From contig CAYRHN010000020.1 in NCBI GenBank assembly GCA_964424115.1, positions 1 to 47,409 on the forward strand: a stretch of 47,409 bases of DNA, given 5' to 3'. The position numbers were made by a program, and so were the translations under genes. Below the pieces are notes generated by a model. It was given only the letters and a program-made list of their open reading frames with translations. It was not told where the DNA came from and ran no database searches. Source of the stretch: CAYRHN01 sp964424115 (lineage in GTDB: Bacteria; Chloroflexota; Anaerolineae; Anaerolineales; Anaerolineaceae). Shown here piece after piece: positions 1 through 8,195 of the stretch. Every line of letters starts with the position of its first letter. Within the stretch, counting starts at the first letter, position 1.

Positions 1-3000
1 TACCTGCTCGAATCGGTGGCCACCACCACCGCCGATATCACCGTCAAGCACCTGATCGGCAGCTTCACCACCGAAAACAAGGTGTACGACGGCAATACCA
101 GCGCCACGGTGCTCACCCGCTTGCTGAGCGGCGTGGTCGACAGTGAGAACGTAACCCTGATCGGCGGGGCGGCGAACTTTGATACGAAGAACATTGGCAC
201 CGGCAAGATCGTCACCCTGACCGGTTCCAGCCTGGATGGCACCGACAAGGGCAACTACCTGCTCGAATCGGTGGCCACCACCACCGCCGATATCACCGTC
301 AAGCACCTGACCGGCAGCTTCACTACCGAAAATAAGGTGTACGACGGCAATACCAGCGCCACAATCCTCACCCGCTTACTGAGCGGCGTGGTCGACAGCG
401 AGAACGTGACCCTGAGCGGCGGGGCGGCTGCCTTCGACACGAAGAACATCGGCACTGGCAAGACTGTCACCCTGACCGGTTACAGCCTGGGCGGCACCGA
501 CAAGGGCAACTACCTGCTCGATTCGGTGGCCACCACCACCGCCGATATCACCGCCAAGCACCTGACCGGCAGCTTCACTACCGAAAATAAGGTGTATGAC
601 GGAAATACCAGCGCCACAGTGCTCACCCGCTTGCTGAGCGGAGTGGTCGACAGCGAGAACGTGATCCTGAATGGCGGCACAGCGAACTTTGACAGCAAGA
701 ACATCGGCACCAACCGGACTGTGACCCTGACCGGCGCAACCCTGTTTGGCGTGGATAAGGGTAACTACGTGCTGGATACGGTGAATGTCACTTACGCAGA
801 CATTACTGCCAAGCACATCACGGGTACCTTCTCCGCCAGCAATAAGATCTATGACGGCAACACAATCGCGACGATCCTCTCACGTTCGCTGGTAGGCGTA
901 ATCGGAATCGAGGATGTAACCCTGGTTGGCGGCACGGCTGCCTTCAACAACCGCAATATCGGCAACGGAAAGACTGTCACTCAGTCTGGGATGATCTTGA
1001 ACGGCGTGGATATTGGCAACTATGTGCTTGAATCGGTTGCAACCACCACAGCCAATATCACCCCGAAACACATCACCGGTAGCTTTACCGCCAACAACAA
1101 GGTCTATGACGGCAGCACGACTGCCACGGTAGCAACCCGCTCACTGAGCGGCGTGGTTGGCACAGAAGATGTGGCCCTGGCAGGCGGAGCGGCGAACTTT
1201 GACACGAAGAACATCGGAGTTGGCAAGACCGTCGCCCTGACCGGTTACAGCCTGGGCGGAGATGACGCGGGCAACTACCTGCTCGACTTGGTGGCCACCA
1301 CCACCGCCGATATCACCGCCAAGCACCTGACCGGTAACTTCACCGCTAACAACAAGGTGTACGACGGCAACACCAGCGCCACGGTGGCTACCCGCTCGCT
1401 GAGCGGCGTTGTCGATAGCGAAGATGTGACCCTGAGCGGTGGAACCGCCACCTTCGATACCAAGAATATCGGCACCGGCAAGACCGTCACCCTGACCGGC
1501 TACAGCCTGGGCGGCACTGAAACGGGCAACTATATCCTGGACGGGGTGAATACGGCCAATGCGAATATTACCGCCAAGCACCTGACTGGCAGTTTCACCG
1601 CCAGCAACAAGGTGTACGATGGGACCACTTCCGCGTTTGTCCTCACCCGCTCGTTGAGCGGCGTGATCGGATCAGAAAATGTGACCCTGATCGACGGCAC
1701 AGCCAACTTCAACAACAAGGATATTGGGACTGGGAAGAGCGTAACTCTCACCTCAGCCATCCTGGACGGCACCGACAAGGGCAATTACGTGCTCGACTCG
1801 GTCACGCCCACAACCGCCAATATCACCGAACGGCACCTGACCGGCAGCTTCACGGCCGGCAACAGGGCCTATGACGGCACCACTACTGCATCTGTGTTAA
1901 CCCGCTCATTGACCAATGTGGTCGGCACGGAAGATGTCACCCTGTCGGGAGGCACTGCCAACTTCAACAACAAGAACGTCGGGACGGGTAAGCCTGTTGC
2001 CCTGACCGGATACAGCTTGAGCGGCGCAGACAAGGGGAACTATGTAGTCGACTCGGTTACCGATGCCACCGCTGACATCACCGCCAAGCACATCAGCGGC
2101 ACCTTCACAGCTGAGAGTAAAGTGTATGACGGCACCGCTACGGCAACCATTCTGACCCGCTCTCTGGTGGGCACGATCGGCGGAGACAGCATCTCGCTGA
2201 CCGGCGGCACCGCCACCTTTGCCGACAAGAACATCGGCACGGGTAAGGTGGTGACCTCGAGCGGCATGTCTCTAGGCGGCACTGACGCAGGCAACTACGT
2301 CCTCGATTCGGTTGCCCCCACTACTGCCGATATCAACGCCAAGCACCTGACCGGTAACTTCACCGCTAACAACAAGGTCTACGACGGTAACACCAACGCA
2401 ACTGTGGCGAGCCGGTCTCTGAGCGGCGTGGTTGGCAGCGAGGATGTCACCCTGACGGGCGGTACGGCAACCTTTGCCAATAAGAACGTCGGCACCGGCA
2501 AGATCGTCACCCTGACTGGTTACAGCCTGGGCGGTGGCGCAGCGGGTAATTATCTGTTGGACTCGGTCAATACGGCCACAGCTGATATCAACGCCAAGCA
2601 TCTGACCGGCAGCTTCACTGCCGCCAACAAAGTTTATGACGGCACGACCAGCGCGAATGTATTCTCCCGCTCGTTGAGCGGCGTGATTGGGAGTGAGAAT
2701 GTCAGCCTGACCGGTGGAACCGCAGCTTTTGACAACAAGAACGTCGGCACCGGTAAGGCGGTGACCATGAGCGGCGCGGGATTGGGCGGCACGGATGCTA
2801 GCAACTACATGCTCGACTCTGTGGATGCAACCACTGCAAACATCACCGCCAAGGAACTGACCGTCAACGGGATCAGCGCCAATGATAAAGTCTATGATGG
2901 AACGGATGCCGCCGACCTGGATGTTAGCGGTGCCGGATTGCAAGGTGTAATCGGCAGCGATGATGTAACCCTGGTGACCACCAGTAGCACGGCAACCTTC

Positions 3001-3624
3001 GACAACAAGAACGTTGAGACGAACAAACCGGTGACGATCACAGGGTTGAGCCTGGACGGCACGGCCAAGGGGAACTACACCCTCACCCAACCATCAGCCT
3101 CGGCGGACATCACTGCCCGCGACTTGACCGTGAGCGCCACCGGGATCAACAAGGAGTACGACGCCACCACGGATGCCACCGTTACCCTCTCGGACGACCG
3201 GGTTTCTGGAGATGTGTTGAGCGCCAATTATGTCAGTGCGGCCTTTGCGGACGCAAATGCCAACACCGGTATCCTGGTCAATGTGAGCGGTATTTCCATC
3301 GGCGGAACCGATGCCGGGAACTACCACCTGGCGAGTACAGAGGCTGTGACCAGCGCGGACATCACCCCCAAAGGGGTCACAGTCACGGCGGACAGTGGCC
3401 TGACCAAGGTTGTTGGAGATGCCGACCCTGTGTTCACCTACACCTCCACCGATCCGGCAGCGCCATTCACTGGCGAACTCGGCCGAGCGGAGGGCGAAAT
3501 GATCGGCACCTATGCGGTAACGCAAGGCAGCCTGACGGCTGGAGGCAACTACTCCATCACCTTCATCCCCGCCTACTTCACCATCACCGGTTCGGGGATC
3601 TACCTCCCGATCATTGTCCGGTAA
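1..3624 (+). CDS. YDG-repeat surface/adhesin-like protein, 3' part only
   Basis: The reading frame is open from base 1, so the N terminus, and any signal peptide, lies outside the window. The visible 1207 residues are a chain of YDG-type beta domains, each with a K-V-Y-D-G-x-T core, a T-L-x-G-G-x-A-x-F stretch and a G-N-Y-x-L-x-S-V end. Eleven units have exactly 85 codons (46-2850). Two diverged units of 89 and 84 codons follow. The last domain, from about 3370, is MBG-like (V-V-G-D-A-D-P-x-F-T-Y). The chain ends in IYLPIIVR, a short hydrophobic tail of the kind found at the C terminus of exported Chloroflexota proteins. YDG/MBG domains occur in large secreted bacterial proteins thought to act in adhesion; the ligand cannot be told. 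A terminator follows directly. Domain family is well supported; function is inferred. Confidence 0.85.
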   Translation, partial: YLLESVATTTADITVKHLIGSFTTENKVYDGNTSATVLTRLLSGVVDSENVTLIGGAANFDTKNIGTGKIVTLTGSSLDGTDKGNYLLESVATTTADITVKHLTGSFTTENKVYDGNTSATILTRLLSGVVDSENVTLSGGAAAFDTKNIGTGKTVTLTGYSLGGTDKGNYLLDSVATTTADITAKHLTGSFTTENKVYDGNTSATVLTRLLSGVVDSENVILNGGTANFDSKNIGTNRTVTLTGATLFGVDKGNYVLDTVNVTYADITAKHITGTFSASNKIYDGNTIATILSRSLVGVIGIEDVTLVGGTAAFNNRNIGNGKTVTQSGMILNGVDIGNYVLESVATTTANITPKHITGSFTANNKVYDGSTTATVATRSLSGVVGTEDVALAGGAANFDTKNIGVGKTVALTGYSLGGDDAGNYLLDLVATTTADITAKHLTGNFTANNKVYDGNTSATVATRSLSGVVDSEDVTLSGGTATFDTKNIGTGKTVTLTGYSLGGTETGNYILDGVNTANANITAKHLTGSFTASNKVYDGTTSAFVLTRSLSGVIGSENVTLIDGTANFNNKDIGTGKSVTLTSAILDGTDKGNYVLDSVTPTTANITERHLTGSFTAGNRAYDGTTTASVLTRSLTNVVGTEDVTLSGGTANFNNKNVGTGKPVALTGYSLSGADKGNYVVDSVTDATADITAKHISGTFTAESKVYDGTATATILTRSLVGTIGGDSISLTGGTATFADKNIGTGKVVTSSGMSLGGTDAGNYVLDSVAPTTADINAKHLTGNFTANNKVYDGNTNATVASRSLSGVVGSEDVTLTGGTATFANKNVGTGKIVTLTGYSLGGGAAGNYLLDSVNTATADINAKHLTGSFTAANKVYDGTTSANVFSRSLSGVIGSENVSLTGGTAAFDNKNVGTGKAVTMSGAGLGGTDASNYMLDSVDATTANITAKELTVNGISANDKVYDGTDAADLDVSGAGLQGVIGSDDVTLVTTSSTATFDNKNVETNKPVTITGLSLDGTAKGNYTLTQPSASADITARDLTVSATGINKEYDATTDATVTLSDDRVSGDVLSANYVSAAFADANANTGILVNVSGISIGGTDAGNYHLASTEAVTSADITPKGVTVTADSGLTKVVGDADPVFTYTSTDPAAPFTGELGRAEGEMIGTYAVTQGSLTAGGNYSITFIPAYFTITGSGIYLPIIVR
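46..2850 (+). repeat. Eleven tandem 255-bp coding repeats (85 codons each)
   Basis: The K/R-H-L/I motif that opens each unit recurs at 46, 301, 556, 811, 1066, 1321, 1576, 1831, 2086, 2341 and 2596, and the next equivalent codon is at 2851. Every interval is exactly 255 bases, with no insertion or deletion over 2.8 kb. The first three units are close to identical at DNA level; later ones diverge, mostly at third positions and in surface segments. This pattern fits repeated unequal recombination followed by drift. The array runs off the left edge, so the total copy number is unknown. Confidence 0.9.
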
Positions 3625-3642
3625 GTTTAGATAAGTAAAGAA

Positions 3643-3679
3643 AACCTCCTGTGAGAGTCAATCTCGCAGGAGGTTTTTT
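3643..3679 (+). terminator. Bidirectional intrinsic terminator
   Basis: A 14-base stem (3643-3656 with 3662-3675, one G-T pair) encloses a 5-base loop and is followed by six T on the plus strand. On the minus strand the same stem is followed by TTTT-C-TTT. It lies between the stop of the repeat protein at 3624 and the stop of the convergent HD-GYP gene at 3706, so it can serve both. Confidence 0.85.
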
Positions 3680-3705
3680 ATTGGCTGCCAGGCATTGCGG
3701 TGTGG

Positions 3706-6700
3706 TTAATAACCGCTGGTATTGCTGACGCCGGTTTCCAACATCCTCATAAAAGCAGTCACTATCGGCGGGTCAAACTGCGTGCCGGCCTGCGCCTGGA
3801 TATACTCTTTGGCCTGTTCGGGCTTCCACGCCTTGCGGTAAGGCCGGTCAGAAGTAAGCGCATCCCACACATCCACAACTGAAAAGACGCGCGCCTCCAG
3901 CGGAATTTGTTCACCTTTTAACCCGTAAGGATAGCCTTTACCGTCCCAGCGCTCGTGATGGTAGTGGGGAATATCCAAAGCGGGTTGCAGATATTCAATC
4001 GAACATAGAAGATTATATGCATACTCGGAATGTTTGCGCATCACCTTCCATTCCTCGTCAGTGAGTGGGCCTGGCTTCATCAATATTTCATCGGGAACCC
4101 CCATTTTACCGATATCGTGCAGCAATGCACCCCAGCGCAAATGGATCAGGTGTTCTTCACTGAATGCTTGCAGATAGCGCGCCAGCCCAATGGTCATCTC
4201 TGCCACCCGGCGGGTATGTCCTTCTGTATCGCGATCGCGGAGTTCCAGAGCATGAGACCAGCCTTCGATCGTTGTATCGTACGCAACCGCCAGTTCAGAA
4301 TTCATCCGCTGCAAATAATCAAATAACTGGACACTGTCGATGGCAATAGCCGTTTGACTGGCAAGCGTCTCTAGAAAATCCAACCAATCCGAATCCGGAT
4401 TGAAGGAATTGCGGAAAAACAATTCCAAAACCCCTTTCACCCGGCCCTTGGCAATCAACGGCACTCCATAATACGTCTTATACACCTCGTCGGTTGATAA
4501 GAATTGCCGCCCCGGCTCGCTGATCGATTTATCCGGGATAGAGGTAGCGATGACGCGCCGCTCGAGCGCCACTCGCCCCGCATAACCCTCTCCCATGCGC
4601 ATTTGCGAGTGCAGGGTATTACTGAGCGGAAAACCGCGCACGACAAGCGTTTCCAGGATATTTGTGCGTTCATTGAGTAAGAGCACATCCGAAGCGTGCG
4701 CATTCAACTGACTGATAACCTGTTCCAGCGTGACATCCAGGATAACCCGCAAATCTTGGCTGGCTGTAATGGTCATATCGATCATGCGCAAAGCATTCAG
4801 CCGCTGGACATGCCGCTCCGTTTGAGCGTGCAGGCGCATGCGGTGGATGGCATTGCCGGCGATTTCGGATAGAATGGTCAACAGGTGAACTTCTCCCGGC
4901 TGCAACTGACGCGGATGCTGGACAGCGACATAAAAAATACCGGTTGTCTCTGCGGGCGTGCGAATGGGCAGGCACACGCCGCACCAACCCGGTGGAATTG
5001 AGACTCGCGAGGCAATAGCGGTGGCATATTCTGGAATCCATATGGGTTCGGATGTGGAGAAGGCAATTCCCCCGGCACCTTCCCCCGGCTTGACAGGCGT
5101 CTTCCCGCATAAGATAAACCAATCCTGGGCTGCTTCAGAGCGCAATTCCCCCGACGAAAAATCATACAGGTAGATCGCCCCGGCAGATGTGTTAATCATC
5201 TTCAAGGTCTCGTAGAGGAAACGCGGCAGCATTTCCTCCAGGTCTTGCGCAGATCGCAATGTGGTGGAAAGGTGATTAACGGCTTCCAGCTCCGCCAGAC
5301 GCTGCAAGCGTTCTTGCTCCGCCTGCCTCCTCTCGGTAATGTCGCGGATAATGACCAGGTCGGCAAGTTGTCCCTGATATGGAAAAGTCCCGGCATTGAT
5401 CTCCACATCAATCAGGCGCCCATCCTTCCGATAAACCTCGGTAGCGTAGGTGGAAGGAATATCCTCCCCAGCAATACGCTTGCGGTAATATTCAAGAATT
5501 TCAGCCGCCTTGACAGTAGAAAGGTAATTCATAAAAGAGCTGCCGAGGATCTCTTCCAGAGAACCTCCCCAAATTTCGGCCAGGCGCTGGTTGGCAAAAA
5601 CAATTTGCTCGCCCTGGATAATAGCAATCCCATCGTTCGCGCGTTCGACCACGTTGCGGTATTGCTCTTCGCTCTCACGCAAAACAATCTCGACCTGTTT
5701 TCGGATCGAAACCTCGCGCAAGGCCATGATACCGTATGCCACATCATTCGCCATTTCAATCAAGAGGTCAATCTCTTCATTAATGAACATTTCTTTTTGC
5801 GAAGAAAACACATTGACCGAACCAAAGGCGTGGCCGTGGGATAGCATCGGCAAGGCTATGAATGCAGCAAAACCTTGCTCCTGCGCAGCCCGCCGCCAGG
5901 CAGAGTATTCCAGATCTTTTGCAAGGTCCTGGACCACCACCGGCCGGCCAGACTGGAGCGCATCACCAATCGGGCTGCTGCCCGGCTCGGAATTTGCCCA
6001 ACTAGCCGATGCGGCAGCGATTGCCTCCAGGCTGGAGCCAGCCGCAGCCAGAGGGAGAATTCCTTCCGTCAGATTTGGCTGGGATGCTGCAATCCAAGAA
6101 AGTCGGTACCCACCCACCTCCTCAAGAACTCGGCATACCTTGCCCATCAGATCGCTTTCGTCCACTGCCCGCACCAACGCCTGGTTAACCTGGCTGATGA
6201 CTTGCAGCATGCGATTGAGCTTGCGGATCTGATCCTCGGAGTGTTTCCGTTCGGTGATATCCTCGATCATGACCTGCAGCAAGCCAACCTGGTTATCCTC
6301 ATCCAGAATGGGAATGATGTGGTAATGGAAAAAGACCTCCACTCCCGTCCGGCTTATGTAGGATCGTTCCATTGAGATGGAATTTCCTGTCTCTATGCAG
6401 CGCTGCGCATCGCCTGAAAATCCCATGTGAATGAGAGGGGGAAAGGTAAGAATGTTAATACGCTTGGTAGCCTCAACCGATGGCGCGCCCAGGATCTGTA
6501 AGGTGGTGGGATTGACCTCCACCACCTCCCCGCGCGTATTTGCCAGGAAGATGCCGACTGGGGCGTTCTCAAACAGGAGCCGGTAACGGTCCTCACTGGC
6601 GCGCAAGGTGGTTTCCACCCGTTTATGCTCGATCAATATGGCAACCTGCGTGGATATCAAGAAAAGCGTATCTTGATCCGCCTGTGTGTAATGGACAGCA

Positions 6701-7125
6701 GGCGAGCAGGTCTGGGCTACCATTAGCCCGATCACCCGGTTGGTAGTTTTCAAAGGCACTGCCAACCAATCTAAAGAAGGCCCACCCACCGGTTCTACCT
6801 CTCCCCTTTCCAGCAACTGGCGGTAAACCTCCGGGGTGACCAGCAGCGGTTGTCCATTGCGCAACACATACTCGGTCAGACCTCTGCCAGGCTTTTGGGG
6901 AGAACGGCTGGCATGAAATTCTCCAGCCGAATAAGGCACGTTGAGATGGTTGGCTACCTCGTCATAAAGGGCGACAAAGAAATTTTGGGCAGGGATGAAG
7001 CCGGCGATGATGGTGTGGATGACCTGGAAGAACTCCCCCATATCCTGGGTCTCTTGAGCTGATATCGAGATTTGGTGGAGGGCAGCCTGGATCCTGGCCG
7101 CTCGCTCATTTTCGTTAACATTCAT
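3706..7125 (-). CDS. GAF/PAS sensor HD-GYP domain protein (c-di-GMP phosphodiesterase)
   Basis: The protein has about 1139 residues. Approximate order: GAF (10-165), PAS (175-295), GAF (300-465), PAS (480-600), GAF (606-760), GAF (773-920), then HD-GYP (945-1130). The HD-GYP metal site is intact, with H-D-I-G-K at about residue 1003 and a later H-H-E-x-W-D-G-x-G-Y-P block ending near 1064, so hydrolysis of cyclic di-GMP is likely. No transmembrane segment or signal peptide is seen, which suggests a cytoplasmic sensor reading small ligands or redox/light state through six stacked sensory domains. I start at the ATG at 7125, preceded by CAGG; an in-frame ATG at 7221 adds 32 residues but has no ribosome site. 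The gene stands alone, convergent with the repeat protein and divergent from the ECF operon. The sensed signals cannot be told. Confidence 0.88.
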   Translation of the reverse strand: MNVNENERAARIQAALHQISISAQETQDMGEFFQVIHTIIAGFIPAQNFFVALYDEVANHLNVPYSAGEFHASRSPQKPGRGLTEYVLRNGQPLLVTPEVYRQLLERGEVEPVGGPSLDWLAVPLKTTNRVIGLMVAQTCSPAVHYTQADQDTLFLISTQVAILIEHKRVETTLRASEDRYRLLFENAPVGIFLANTRGEVVEVNPTTLQILGAPSVEATKRINILTFPPLIHMGFSGDAQRCIETGNSISMERSYISRTGVEVFFHYHIIPILDEDNQVGLLQVMIEDITERKHSEDQIRKLNRMLQVISQVNQALVRAVDESDLMGKVCRVLEEVGGYRLSWIAASQPNLTEGILPLAAAGSSLEAIAAASASWANSEPGSSPIGDALQSGRPVVVQDLAKDLEYSAWRRAAQEQGFAAFIALPMLSHGHAFGSVNVFSSQKEMFINEEIDLLIEMANDVAYGIMALREVSIRKQVEIVLRESEEQYRNVVERANDGIAIIQGEQIVFANQRLAEIWGGSLEEILGSSFMNYLSTVKAAEILEYYRKRIAGEDIPSTYATEVYRKDGRLIDVEINAGTFPYQGQLADLVIIRDITERRQAEQERLQRLAELEAVNHLSTTLRSAQDLEEMLPRFLYETLKMINTSAGAIYLYDFSSGELRSEAAQDWFILCGKTPVKPGEGAGGIAFSTSEPIWIPEYATAIASRVSIPPGWCGVCLPIRTPAETTGIFYVAVQHPRQLQPGEVHLLTILSEIAGNAIHRMRLHAQTERHVQRLNALRMIDMTITASQDLRVILDVTLEQVISQLNAHASDVLLLNERTNILETLVVRGFPLSNTLHSQMRMGEGYAGRVALERRVIATSIPDKSISEPGRQFLSTDEVYKTYYGVPLIAKGRVKGVLELFFRNSFNPDSDWLDFLETLASQTAIAIDSVQLFDYLQRMNSELAVAYDTTIEGWSHALELRDRDTEGHTRRVAEMTIGLARYLQAFSEEHLIHLRWGALLHDIGKMGVPDEILMKPGPLTDEEWKVMRKHSEYAYNLLCSIEYLQPALDIPHYHHERWDGKGYPYGLKGEQIPLEARVFSVVDVWDALTSDRPYRKAWKPEQAKEYIQAQAGTQFDPPIVTAFMRMLETGVSNTSGY

Positions 7126-7349
7126 GCTGGTTACCTGCGGTTTAGGTTTAGAATTTTCACTTGAAAGACAACGGGCGAAGATACAGCGAATATTCACAGA
7201 TACCGGCATGCTAAAATCCATGCGGCAGCGGTACAGGCTATATCCGACTTAATGTCTTACCAGTGAATTTAGCGTACCCCTTATGATGCAAGGAATGTGC
7301 CAGAGAAAGTCGCCAATTGATAGATTCGAGAGGAAAATTCGGAAAAATG

Positions 7350-7377
7350 TTGACTTTTCCTAATTACTCAATAAAAT
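7350..7377 (+). promoter_or_regulatory. Promoter of the ECF importer operon
   Basis: TTGACT (7350-7355), a 16-base spacer and TAAAAT (7372-7377) form a good sigma-70-type promoter about 75 bases before the ATG at 7453, which has AAGGAG at 7441-7446. The rest of the 327-base gap 7126-7452 must also hold the minus-strand HD-GYP promoter, which I could not place. No riboswitch fold was recognised in the roughly 70-base leader. Confidence 0.6.
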
Positions 7378-7452
7378 TAAGGTGTCTTATCCAGTCCAGA
7401 AAGACGGATTGAACTTCATTTCCCATCATATTCAATTGAAAAGGAGAAGAAA

Positions 7453-8013
7453 ATGAAAGATTACTTCAAAGTAACCACGCGAACCATTGTGGCCACCGCC
7501 ATTGGGGCAGCCATCTTCATGCTGCTGTTTATGTATGTAAAGATACCCTCCCCCATCCCGGAAACCAGTTTTCAAACCGCCTACGGCTTGAGTTCCTTCA
7601 TGGCCACTTTGTTCGGACCGATCTGCGGCGGATTGCTGTCCTTCATCGGCCACGCCTTGAGCGATGCCGTGCAGTATGGCTCTCCATGGTGGAGCTGGGT
7701 GATCGCCAGCGGCATTTCGGGTTTCATCTTCGGTTTTGCTTTCAAGCGCACCCGTGTTGAAGAAGGAACCTTCGGTCTCAAGGATATTCTTACCTTCAAT
7801 GTGATCCAGATCATTGGCAACGCTTTCTCCTGGATCCTGGTTGCTCCCATACTGGACATCCTGATCTACCAGGAACCGGCCAACCTGGTCTTCACCCAGG
7901 GCGTGACCGCTGCGATCATGAACGCGATTAGTGCAGGCGTGATTGGCACATTGCTGCTGGTAGCCTATGCCGCCACGCGCACCAAGAAAGGCAGCCTTAG
8001 CAAGGCGCAGTAA
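7453..8013 (+). CDS. ECF transporter S component, UPF0397 family
   Basis: This is a 186-residue membrane protein with about five or six hydrophobic segments. The S-P-W-W-S-W-V-I-A-S-G block (about residues 77-87) and the preceding F-I-G-H-A-L-x-D segment are hallmarks of UPF0397, the family often labelled as riboflavin-type ECF substrate-binding subunits. S components bind a vitamin or similar small molecule in the membrane and dock on an EcfA-EcfA'-EcfT module. That module is encoded immediately downstream, so this looks like a dedicated system. The substrate is not proven: the last gene of the operon is a SAM-hydrolysing DUF62 enzyme, which would also fit a nucleoside or methionine-related ligand. 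Start chosen by a strong AAGGAG seven bases upstream. Confidence 0.85.
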   Translation: MKDYFKVTTRTIVATAIGAAIFMLLFMYVKIPSPIPETSFQTAYGLSSFMATLFGPICGGLLSFIGHALSDAVQYGSPWWSWVIASGISGFIFGFAFKRTRVEEGTFGLKDILTFNVIQIIGNAFSWILVAPILDILIYQEPANLVFTQGVTAAIMNAISAGVIGTLLLVAYAATRTKKGSLSKAQ

Positions 8014-8041
8014 GGAGCCTGGCTCAACCGCAATGAATTTC

Positions 8042-8077
8042 AAGCTCAGACTCGCTGGTTTCGGCGAGTCTGAGCTT
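8042..8077 (+). promoter_or_regulatory. Intercistronic stem-loop after the S-component gene
   Basis: A perfect 14-bp stem (8042-8055 with 8064-8077) with an 8-base loop lies 29 bases after the S-component stop and is followed by only three T. It could be a leaky terminator or a 3' end that protects the S-component mRNA, giving more S component than ATPase. A possible internal promoter, TTGCAG (8136-8141) and TAAAAT (8159-8164) with 17 bases between, lies further down. Confidence 0.6.
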
Positions 8078-8135
8078 TGAATGGCATATTCCTAGATCCC
8101 AGTCGTAAAAGATTCCGCTTCAATGCCAAAATAGA

Positions 8136-8164
8136 TTGCAGGATATTCCAGGTCGTATTAAAAT
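8136..8164 (+). promoter_or_regulatory. Possible internal promoter before the ECF ATPase gene
   Basis: TTGCAG (8136-8141), 17 bases, TAAAAT (8159-8164). The -35 box matches the consensus at only three positions. Placed 31 bases before the ATG at 8196, it would restart transcription after the stem-loop at 8042-8077. Weakly supported. Confidence 0.3.
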
Positions 8165-8195
8165 CTTCTCATTCCTCTAACCCAACGCAGGCCGA

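Noticed and set aside
1..2850. CRISPR-like periodic repeats
   Set aside because: The period is 255 bases, fully coding, with no short spacer pattern. It is a protein-domain array.
376..3525. Several long minus-strand open frames (up to 272 codons) under the repeat protein
   Set aside because: They recur with the same 255-base period as the plus-strand repeats and are mirror frames of a GC-rich repetitive gene. They have no ribosome sites and no similarity.
7384..7452. A riboflavin or SAM riboswitch before the ECF operon
   Set aside because: The leader is only about 70 bases and shows none of the conserved FMN or SAM aptamer segments.
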